Source: Ectocarpus siliculosus
Taxonomy: Eukaryota; Sar; Phaeophyceae; Ectocarpales; Ectocarpaceae
Direction of reading: 5' to 3'
DNA length: 64,000 bases
NCBI GenBank assembly: GCA_000310025.1
Contig: FN649750.1
Location: forward strand, 2,372,628 to 2,436,627
In this document: piece by piece, positions 23,639-33,900 of the stretch
Numbering within the stretch: position 1 is the first letter of the stretch
Layout of the letters: each line of letters begins with the position of its first letter
Made by a program: the position numbers and the translations under genes
The notes under the pieces: generated by a model
What the model was told of the DNA's origin: nothing
Seen by the model: the letters and a program-made list of their open reading frames with translations, nothing else
The model's database searches: none

Positions 23639-26600
23639 TTACATCTTCTTACGGGACGTGACTTTCGCGAAGGACATGTCCGCCGGACCGACCTCTGCGA
23701 GAAACTCGTCAGGAGAGATCACCGGCACGCTCGTCAGTTCCCACTCTGCCTCCTGCACCCACCTACCGCACACGGGCGAAGCAGGGGGCGGGGGGGTCAT
23801 TATACAAGTACGCGTTCATGGGGGATAGAACGAGAGAGAGAGAGAGAGAGAAGGGTTCCTTGAGGGGTGCCCGGACAGGAGGGCAGAACGAGGGGGCCAT
23901 CGGTTCTCCTCATTGTTATTTGTGTTAGCTGAATCACCGTTGAACAGAGAATCACACCTGCCTTAACTCCTACCCCGATCCCGACCCCACGCACAGGCGT
24001 CCCTTCTCTGGGCTATCAATATCGAACGTTAGGTCTGCAGCGGGGGCGTCAATGACACCGGCGTCTAATGTTTCGCGCAAATTCCACACCGATCCCTACG
24101 GTGGGCGCTTTCTGCTTGGCAATCTAGTACAGTCGTACGTCCTTGCACACGGATTCACCTTCCGTAGATGATCTTGAGGATGCCGTCTAGCATTCCTATG
24201 GCGTGCGCCGCGCATCCCCATTGGCCGTCTACCTTGTCATGGTCGACGTACCCGTAGGCGAAGACCTGTGCGGGGTTGTGCGGCACGGTCGTCATCATCA
24301 GGTGGCGTGCGACCGTAATCAACGTGCTCTTGTTGGGTACGAACATCACGACCAAAGCGTTATGATGGGAACCTTGTACACACCATACCTCAGCAACATC
24401 ATCGATACCGAGAACGTTCACAGCCAGAAATATGAGGAGCACATCTACTCACAGGGGGTGCTGCAGGCCATGCTACTGGCGGTAGTCTGTTCGACCCGGA
24501 ACGAAACCTACACTGGTCGGCCCACTCCTCATCAGCCTAAACGTAGGGCGCAATCAACATCCAATCCCCACATACAGCCAGGTGCTGGAAACATGCGGCA
24601 TTCCAGCGCGCACCACGACCACTTCAACAAAGGCCTCTGCGTTTGTTACATATTGTTGGTGGATTCACCTTTTTCTTGAGCTCCGGGTTGTCCACGAAGC
24701 GCTCGGGGTTGAACTCCCGGGCGTCAGGGCCAAAGACGGACGGGTCCATCTGCCCGAGGGCCTGTTCCATCATGAGTAATTCGCCCTTCTTGACCTGCGT
24801 GAAGGAACAAACACGCGGAGAGTACGAAGTCACACACATGCGCACGAGCCGATGTAGCTATTGCTTGCAAGGGAACCCATCCGTTTCCGCGGAATTTGTA
24901 CGTGGAAGCGTTGTCCGGTCTGTGACGGTTGGTTTCTCGCTTCTGTTTCGCGGCTTGATTGAGGCAGGCTCTGTTATCAGACTTCGTCGCAAACGGTAGT
25001 CTTGTCTGTAAATAAAGCCAGATCAGAAGACCGGACACTCGCTGTCACCGTTCTCTGTGTCAGGGAAAGAGGGTATCAACCCGGTCAAGCAAACGCACAT
25101 ACACAAAACACATACCTTCAGGACGGAGAGGACGAGATATTTTTCGCGGCTTCTGTGGACGTACTGCGACTGATGTGTTGTATACGGTTAGCCCCTAGAA
25201 CCTCTGTCAACTCGTCCTTTTCTAGGGCACGCACCTTGTACTTCTTGCCGGAGCTGGTGGGCACGACGAGATCCATCTTCGCTTCCTGCGAGCCAGGGGC
25301 AACCAGCGTGAGTGCGGACGGAGGAGGAGCGAATTCACGACAAAGAGCTGGCAACGTCCCTGAAGAAAGCTATGCTGCGAAGTGTTGTTGTAACCATAGG
25401 CCATGTGCTGGTTACGGGATTGTTCCCCTAACCCTATTGGCCCGAGCTACCCGTTTTCTTTCGTCCCTCCTCTCCTTTGAAAAATAGGCACTTTACGGTG
25501 GAGATGGATAGCACGACTACGTATCAGCACCAAACAGGCCTCGATGCCCAATGTATCGAAAAGGCACACCTGCTATAGAGTGTTATGCATTTCTCACCTT
25601 CACAGTAAACGCAGGGGCCGGGAACATCCGGTTGATCTCCCAGTGGAAGCTGTCGAGCAGCGGGAAGTTTTCGGCGCCCCTGATAGACTGGAACGTCAAA
25701 TCCTGAGGTTGGTGGTCACAGAGCAGAGAAGAAGATTGGCGAAATGTGTGAAATACCAGTTGGTTTGTGATAGGTGTTTGCGGCAGTGCTCCTACAACAA
25801 GCTGGCGTCGGCGGTAAACTCTACGAGGGAGACGGTGATCATACGGCGGCGTAGCCTTAACACTGGAGACATTCGGCACAATATCAATTCTTGAGAGATG
25901 TGACGCACGTAGAACGCTACAGCAGAACCCGTGATAATCGAGATATGTTGTTCTTTTTATCCTGCATTTAACCCCACACTCTACCTTGCCGTCGACCTCC
26001 TTCCTCAGCTTCTCTAGGAACTCCGGGTTGTTCGTCAGGGTGGCAACTACGGGCATCATGCCCTTCGCTATCGCCCCCGCCGACTGGAAGTTGGTGGTGA
26101 ACATGAACGATCGCTCCAGATCCTTGGTGTTTACCTGGCTCGTCGTCGTACAGGTGGGAACAGCAGTGGCAGGGATAACGACAGTGCACGGGGCTGCTGT
26201 GAGGTCGTCGTTTCTGGCATTTGTAGTGTGACTGTTGGCGGTGGTCGTGGGGTTGATCGGCTCGAGCCTTGGCAGGGATAGGAGTGTTTCGGGTGCAATC
26301 TTCGGGCTGTTTGACTGCCGGCGGGGATTGATTGAGCAAACAAACAAGAGACAGCAGGACAAGCATCGTCCACAGCCAAGCGCAAACCGCCTAATGCTGC
26401 GTGAAGCACGTACGTTGGAGTCCTCGAGCATCTCCACGAAGCCGGCCCAGACGTCGGACGAGCGGATGGCCTCGGCGATGGACTCCACGGAGGCAAGCTG
26501 CTCGGCGGACGGCTTCTTCGACCTTTGGGCGAGCTTCGCCGCGAGATTCGCAACAGGGGTGTCCATCTCGAGCTCGAGCAGTCTGGAGCGAGCGGAGTAT

Positions 26601-28703
26601 TCGTTGACGACAATGACGTTGTCAAGTTCGATGGACGATAAATGAATGAGGGATCGTTTCGTTGCGTAGGTAGAAAACCGAGCAGAATAGGTTGTGACCA
26701 CTCAAAGAAAAACAACGAATATCACTGTAGTCTGGTCCACCGTAGGTGCACGTTCCGGAGTTTGTTCACCAAAAGGGGCTACAGCACAGACCGGAGTGTA
26801 TGGGACTGAAAGGGCCTCTCAGTCAATCCCTTCGCCTGCGGGTCGCTCAAAAACACAGTCATATCATCAGCACTATCGTAGTCCGCGGCCTCACTTACAC
26901 GGAAACGTCGAGTGGGTTAGCGTTCATGAAGTCCTTGAAGGGCGGGAGGGGCTTGCCACCCTCCACCCCCAGGCCATAGATCCACTCGTGCAAAAAGTGT
27001 ATCGTCTGCTGCAGAAAGAAGTCGTAAACCAAGGTGTACTCGCCAAGGCCTTTACCAGTCCCAAGAGGAAAGAAGAGAGGGACGGAGGGGGCGTGGGAGA
27101 ACAGTGATAGGGTAGGGACACAATCATCAGGAAAATGTGGGTAGCTCAGTCAGTTATTTTCGCACTCCACAAAGCCTGCGGCAAACTCTAAAACACTAGG
27201 AGCAGTTAGGTGGTGAGGTGGTGGCGTCGTCATCAACGTGGATGACTTGCTTGTGGCACCAGGACTGCTCAACCCCCCCCCCCCCCCCCTCTAGGAGGAA
27301 ATGAAACAAAAAGGGTGTGACATGGACAAATTTGGTAAATTAAACAACAGCGAAAAAACGATCGCGATAATTGGGGATAGATGGTGGGCACAAGAGGCCC
27401 TAAAGGACGGGGATAAGATGTGCAAGAAATTTTTATGGAGTTTGTGGCAGAAACGTAAAGAGCTCCCAAATGTTGGTGGTGTCTCTAGTAGGGGTAGGAA
27501 CGGTGCTCCGACTCGAAAGGGACGCGTGGTCAATGGTCAAATGACTACGGCAAGCAACAAATGAGTACCCCCCCCCCCCCCCCCCCCACCCATTGGNNNN
27601 NNNNNNNNNNNNNNNNNNNNNNNNNNNNNNNNNNNNNNNNNNNNNNNNNNNNNNNNNNNNNNNNNNNNNNNNNNNNNNNNNNNNNNNNNNNNNNNNGGAG
27701 AGAAGCAACCCATTGCGGAGAGAAGCAGCTCACTCCCGCTGACCATATGTCCTGAACTCAATTGAGTCAGTCTACAGTATGTTGAGAAGCACACTGGACT
27801 TTGGACCAGTCAGCGCTGACTGCTACAGTCCAGTGGTCATCAACGTGCTGCTCTACACTCTCAATAAACAGCACGGAATAATCTACATGACTGCTTCTCC
27901 ATGTGTGGTGCGCCAGGCCCCGAAAAGCACAACGCGGTGTCGGCAAATATTTCCGAAAAAGCGGGGAAGCGGAGAAATAGGCGAAATTGCTCAAATCTGT
28001 GGGCATGCCAGCGTTTGATCCGTCTCGTGTTGTATGCGGAGAGGAGAGCTGGCACGCTCGGTATCCATGCCGCGGCGAGCGGAAGCCACAGGCACGCGCA
28101 TATCCGACTTGCCGACACAAACTCAACCCTTTTGTTTGAAAGAAATTGATGAGCGGAAGCAACAAACACATGTGGATATCTCTACAGCAGTCAGGCTGTT
28201 CGCGTACATGTGGTGCAAGCATGATTTACCTGCCGATCCAAGACATCTTGGTTCTGGCTGAGGAACCATTCGCAGCTGGCGTGATCTGTCAAGAACGTGA
28301 CAGCGAGACCCGGATGCCCCTTGAACACCGATGCGCCGCCGTTGGCCTCGATGAGGCCGTTGAAGTACTGCCCTTCCCTCGCCGCCCATGCCTTCGCCTC
28401 GGATAGTGGAGACAAGCTATGAAACGGGTGGTGAACGCCGGTAGGCTCGAGAAGACCTGGTTCGGCAGCTGTTTCGGCCGTCTTGACTCTGTGGTGGGGA
28501 GATGTCGTGGGAATCGGCGGCGCTGCCGTCGAAGCTTGCAGCAACGGGCAGTTGGAAGAAGCAGCGCCTACACGCGGCTTGGGGGAGGTGGAGACGTTGC
28601 GCGCGGTAAGTGCCGATGCCGCGAGAAGCAGACCACCACCAAGGAGTACCAAAAAGAGCGGCCGCTGCAGCGGCCGTGAGCGGTTGTTGTTGTTGTTAGG
28701 CAT
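23639..28703 (-). CDS. CYP74-clan cytochrome P450 (allene oxide/epoxyalcohol synthase-like)
   Basis: Exons on the minus strand: 28703-28230, [exon 2 missing, in the N gap], 27049-26899, about 26645-26414, 26134-25985, 25702-25598, 25285-25235, 24794-24669, 24265-24159 and 23762-23639. Most exon lengths equal those of the left copy (151, 150, 105, 51, 126, 107). Residues 15-33 form a hydrophobic leader (FLVLLGGGLLLAASALTA), fitting an ER or plastid signal. E-x-x-R is EINR, the meander REFNPERF, the haem-cysteine block QWGCAAHAIG. The absence of the classical FxxGxRxCxG and the C-terminal SFAKVTSRKK favour the CYP74 clan, known in Ectocarpus as CYP5164. The product type (allene oxide or epoxyalcohol) cannot be told from sequence. 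The exon 4 acceptor lacks an obvious AG. No inactivating change was seen in the visible exons. Confidence 0.8.
27275..27586 (+). repeat. Insert between two C tracts in intron 2 of the right P450
   Basis: A C tract (27270-27290) ending CCTCTAGGAGG and a second C tract (27569-27586) enclose about 280 bases that are AT-richer than their surroundings. They contain an 87-codon frame opening at ATG 27301 (KTIAIIGDRWWAQEALKDG). The left copy has only a G tract at the matching site (about 12589). The right end matches the G-tract repeat at 17.5 and 31.65 kb. The frame has no recognised family. Confidence 0.5.
27597..27696. other. Assembly gap, 100 N
   Basis: Exactly 100 N, the usual placeholder for a gap of unknown size. 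The edges share CCCATTG and GGAGAGAAGCA words, one set repeated in tandem at 27697-27728, so a tandem repeat probably broke the assembly. By alignment with the left arm, P450 exon 2 (199 bp) and several hundred bases of flanking intron are missing here, so the real gap is larger than 100. Confidence 0.95.
27779..27856. repeat. Hairpin element, copy 2 (intron 1 of right P450)
   Basis: Shows GTTGAGAAGCACACTGGAC, the core GACCAGTCAGCGCTGACTG and the end CCAGTGGTCATCAACGTGC. Equivalent of copy 1 in the other palindrome arm, but with a different left half. Confidence 0.65.
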
Positions 28704-29029
28704 CTTTCGCTGCGTCTTTCGGTCTCGTCGGAGGGGGAGAAAGCAGAATGGAAGGGGTGGAAGGGTGAGCGAAGAGGGAATGGGGTCGATGTGCGACGTG
28801 TGGGGTGTGCGGTTGTCGGGAATGAAGGGTTGTCCGCGTGGGCGGTGTGGTAACCACGAGCTCTCGGGAGATTTTTAGTCAACCTCACCACAGTTTCCGA
28901 GAATATTCCAGGAGCACACGAACGCACCCTCCACCATGAAATACCGCAGTAGAGATTATTTCCTCGTCGCCCTCTTCTCCCCTCACTCGGCTACCGTCTT
29001 GCTAGGACTCCCTACCGTAGCTCTCTTTG

Positions 29030-29203
29030 ATGCGGCGAATGCCACTCTGCAGGGGGACAAGCACCGAAACGTCTAAACGCATCGTACCGGCCGCCATCGG
29101 AGAGACCACACAAAAAACTGACAGTCCAGTGCTGAAAAATCCCGCCGACAGATCTCCCGAACCCACCCTTCTGGGCGTGTTCACCATAGGAGCAAGCGTC
29201 AAT
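29030..29203 (+). CDS. Possible first exon, product unknown
   Basis: ATG at 29030 opens 58 codons that end exactly at a strong donor (AAT then GTGAGT at 29204). The frame is Ser/Thr/Pro-rich, ending LLGVFTIGASVN. A phase-compatible acceptor (CCCCTCTGCAG) stands before 30288, followed by 86 Ala/Ser/Val-rich codons (257 bp) to a stop at 30544. Another frame there stays open to 30675 and is Gly/Ser-rich, so the second exon is uncertain. No family was recognised. If real, the gene ends tail to tail with the REX1-B gene. Confidence 0.25.
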
Positions 29204-30947
29204 GTGAGTTACATTCGGTCTTTCCTCTTCACCTGCCGCCGTCCTGTCGATGGTATCTTGCTACCGGGGGGGGTCTCTCAGCGAAGTCCGTACTAATATG
29301 ATGATATCCCTGCGCCTGTGACCCCAAGGGTTCTGCTGGGATTTTCTTTTGATCAGAAAAGGAGCAAGCAACGTTCTGAATCCCGTGCAAATATATAGAC
29401 CAGTGTTCCGATTTGTGTTCAACCACGAAGAAGACGGGACGTGGGTGTGGGTGTGTGTGCAGAACGTTTTGTGTGGCTTCCTGTGGCCGTTATGTCTGCC
29501 AGGGAGTGTGGATTGCCTGCAGCGTGAAGCTTCGAGCGTGGCAGTGTAAAGTTTCGCCAGCGGCTTGGCTACTCCGAATGGGGCGATGCTCCATTGCAAA
29601 GCTTGAGGACGCCAAATCCAGCCGAGCCCCCCTCCCTGCATAACTAGGACTCGCTTTCTCATATCATGTCCGACTCCGAGCCCGGTGAATCAATACTCAG
29701 AAATCACTTGTCGTTGTGGGGCGCACGTATAGAGACAAAACGGTCCTTTGCCCAACTTCACAGCTCTCAAATGTATGAAGGGAGAGGGGGTTGGGCAGAC
29801 AATTTTCTGTTCAGGGGGAAAAAGCGCCGTCCGTACAACGTAACGGCCGTAAGTTACTCTGTAGCGGTGTTAAGGTTTGCGAGGTCACGCACTAGACGAC
29901 TGGGGCGGCCGACGTGCTCGTAGCCACTCGAAAAAAAAAAAGAAGAGCCAGAAGCTGACATTTTTTTAATGTTGTGCGCGGTTTGCACTCCCAAATCCCC
30001 ACACGCTACAATCACACATTTTGTGTCGGGGCACAAACATAACGTTCACAGTTCACAACGGTATTATTTTCGTTTGCTTTCGATGCTCAAGGTTCAACAA
30101 CACTGAAACCCAGTTCGCAACCCTACCAAGAACCAAAGCTCTTCTTGTACAGTAGAGGTACCAAGGGTACGAAGAATATGCGTAGGAACATGTGGCGAAA
30201 ATCTCCCTGCAGGTGGAGATGCAACTTCCGAAGGTACAACTAACGCGAAGGCGGTGAGGTTTGAACCACACCTCCCCCCCCCTCTGCAGCTACGGCCCTC
30301 CATAGTTCAGTCTTCCAACAGCAGCAAGGCAACAACAGCGCACGCAATGCCTCTCGCTTGCCGAGTTAACAAACAAGCAAGAGCCTGCGTTGATCGACAA
30401 ACGCGGGTCCTGTGCATCTCGGATCCGGCTTGTGCGGTTGTGGCGATGTCGGTGCGACCAGCGGCGATGGCGCCAGTCCCGTCTTCAACGGCGGCGGGAG
30501 CTTCAGCAGCTACCGTAGCGACAGCGGGTATTCTTCTCTGCTGAGCAGCGCCCAGGGCGAGGGCGGACCGCGCTTGGGAATCGATGCGTACAACATGGGG
30601 ACGACCCACCTCACAGCACGACTGTTCACACGGCGCAGTCGGTTTGCCTCGAAACGGCTCTCATCCCTCGGCTAAAGTTTCCACCAAAAAAGCGGCCGTG
30701 GCGCCATCTAACTCAATACAAGCCTTCATCACACTTGGTAATGAACCGACCAGTATTAGCCGCCCTCGAAGGAATACCGTAATTGCATTGCCGGGAACCC
30801 TTCTCAACAACAAAAAAGCGAAAAATGTTCACTTGCAGTACAACACTTTATGGGAAGAAAAAATCTGAGAGAGAACAAGATAAGTCCATGCGGCAAACCT
30901 CAGAACAACCTTCTTTGCCGACCGTGGCCGGATAGACGGTACATGCT

Positions 30948-33900
30948 TCACTCTAGCCCCTCCGCCTCGTAACGTAACTCCTCTAGCAACTCCGATACCG
31001 CGGCTGCCTCCCCCTCGGCACGCCGCAACAAGTCGCCCACGGCGTCGCTCAGCAAGCGGTCTTGGGAAGGGGACGCTGCCCCCGCGTCCCCTTGTCCTCC
31101 GGAGTGCACCGACATGCCCGGCCCCATGCCTAGCGCGCGGGCTTCTCGCATAGACTCCAGGTGGTGTGCCGCAGTCTGGGGGGCATCGACAGAATCGGGA
31201 AACGCTTAAAAGAGAGTGAAACGGCCGCGGGTATGGAGTATGCCAGAAGGAACGGCAATGTTTCACACGCCCTGTACAACACCGCAAACAAATTCAAGTA
31301 TTTTACGCTGGGATATCTCTCTGTATGTGGTACCCGCTAGTTGATTTGTAAACAACTGGTCGCCCACGATTCTGAGCCAGTGTTTGGCTGCAACCAACTG
31401 CTGATCGAGATTGAGAGCCAGCAGTTGGTCGGCAAAACAAATACGACAAAAAACAGTTGTACAGGGTGTGGACCGTTTCACCCGCGGAGAGGCTAAAGCA
31501 TGTTTTGGGAAAAAGAGGGAGACCTGCGCGATGCGTTCATTTTTTGCCGAGGGGCGAAGAAGAACCTTCTCCTGTATTGGGAGACACATACGTTCTGAAA
31601 GCGCAGTTCCGACTAGAACTGACCGGACGGCGGCGTACAGGGCAGGGGGGGATAACTCATGTTTTTGCATGCCGTAGTTCTTTGACCATTGACCCCGATG
31701 GGGGAAGGGGGGCACGTGATCGGCACCGGACCGAGCCAAAAGTCCCTCGGAAACCCAAACCGCCACACGGCACAACGGAAAAGTTTTTTTTTTTCCCTAC
31801 ATGGCGCGAGAGGGTTGTTGCGTCTGCGGTGAAAAAAATAAATGTCTACACCATAGAGTCCGTCGCGCACCCCCCCACCACTTTGAGGTAGTGTTTACGC
31901 ACTGCCCTGCCACAGACAGCGAAACGTTCCATCCATTCGAAATCCCATCCGTGCGCCCACCACGGAAATACTCGGAGCATTGGCTACAATAGGCCGTGTC
32001 CATGCGACCTGGCATGTCCTTGTACATTTCAAGCGCTACAACACATAAAAAAAAACTCCTCGGAAAAACACCCAATATGTGAACCAGGTACCGTCACTAC
32101 TGTTGTTGTCGTGCCCCGACGTGACATTCTTGAGTTTGTTAAGGTCGTCTGAGGTTTGGCCTCTCATAGTGAACCAGGCACTTGTCACTACTGTCGATAC
32201 CGTGCCCTGACGTGACATTCTTGAGTATGATAAGGTCTTAAATTTGGCCTCTCACCACCGTCAACTTCTCGCGCTCGTGCTCCTGCACCCGGCGGATGAT
32301 GCCTGCCAACGCTTTCGTCTCGCTGTCTTTCCCCAGCGTGGCCTGTAGCGGCGACGCCAGCACAAACACAAAAACAAGTCAACCAACGAGACGCGAAAAA
32401 CGCGAAAACATGCAGAGGGGGTCGCTGTTCGGTGCCGGCATTTGCCCAGAAAATTCACTGGCAATACACCGGACCGGCACTATCCAAAGTACTGACAATG
32501 ACTTGGAAATTCTTGTGTGCCCGACGAAAACACCAGCACTATACCGGGCATTGGCACTATTCAACTGGCACTAAACAGGGACCCCCTCTGCATACAATTG
32601 AGAAGGGTGCGGCGGGGAGGGCGGGGCACTTTGTCGTTCCGCAGAAAGCCTTATCTTGAAACGAGTAGAAACGCCTCCTGTGATTGGGTTTCAGCAACCT
32701 GTCTTTTGACTTTTGTTGGGAGGGGGGGTCATGGCCAGCCAAAGTGTATTCAGTTCGTTTTTCGGAGGCTCATGGTCAGCTGTAGATGCCCTGTCCTCCC
32801 CCCCTACCCCTTGCGGGGTAGATGCTGCTATGCAGGCGTGCCAGTCACCTCGATAGCGTTGATGGCTTTGCTCAGGACGGAGAACCCTGCCGTCACCTCG
32901 CAACCTGAGGGAAAAAAAGAACGGTGTGTGGGATGTAGGGATATAGGGGGGGAAGGGCGTCTTAGCTGGCAATGAACATCCGAACAAAAACATTATTCCG
33001 GAGGTATCTACTGGGTAGAGAGCGAGATCAGAATGTCTCTACAACTCCGTGCAAGATTCCTTGCGTAAAGAAACAGACAGGATACAGCCGGTCGAAAATT
33101 CCCCGTAACCTATAGAGAGGGGGCTCCAATCGCTGGGAAAAAGCTTGGTACGGAGAAAACGAAAGTGAGTGAGGCACATCAGTGGTGATCCAGGCAGAGG
33201 TGCGCCCTGGCGCGGGGGCGGCGTCGTTGGGGAAAGCCACAGCAGGACAGGAGCGACCACGAAACTCCCTATCCTTGCTACATACGTATCGTCAGCAGGA
33301 AATTGCCCGCGGGGCACGCTCTCCAATTCGAGATGTTGTTTTTCCTGTGATTCGCAGGCTTTTCGGTTCAGGGTTCCAGAGAACGACATCATCTACAGTA
33401 CCGTAAGAGTCGGAGAGATGGCACCGGGTGCGATCGCTTTTCAAAATGGATTTCTTGGTGGTATTTGTCGCACCCCGGTGCGATATCTCCGACCGGTGCG
33501 ATGCCCAACGAAACACACACAGCGGCCTTTACTATTGTATTGCTACGATCACCATGTGTAAAATGTACACACATGTACCTCTTTTCGGCAGCTCAAAGAG
33601 AGATCAATCTTGGATTTGAGGGTCAGAGAGGTCGGTGAGATCGCACCGGGAGCGGTCGCACCGACCCCGGTGCGGAAAAACAATTCAATCCGCCACTCTT
33701 GTTTTCTTTTCGCATCCCGGTTCCATCTCTTCGACCGGTGCCATCCCTCCGACCGGTGCTATCTGTCCGACCGGTGCCATCCCGCCGACCCGTGCCATCT
33801 CTCTGACCCATGCCATCTCTCTGACCCGTGCCATCTCTCCGACCCGGGCCATCTCTCCGACCCGTGCCATCTCTCCGACCCGTGCCGGTACCCTCGTAGT

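Larger units (their letters stand above)
20450..28930 (-). repeat. Right arm of the ~18-kb imperfect palindrome
   Basis: Reverse-complement partner of 10780-20440. It carries the better preserved P450 copy. It also holds the assembly gap at 27597-27696 and an extra insert bounded by C tracts at 27275-27586 that is absent from the left arm. Its outer end is near 28930, where similarity to the left arm stops. Confidence 0.85.

Noticed and set aside
33725..33892. CRISPR-like array of 18-bp units
   Set aside because: Units are directly tandem with no unique spacers and lie in a eukaryotic intron, so this is a minisatellite.
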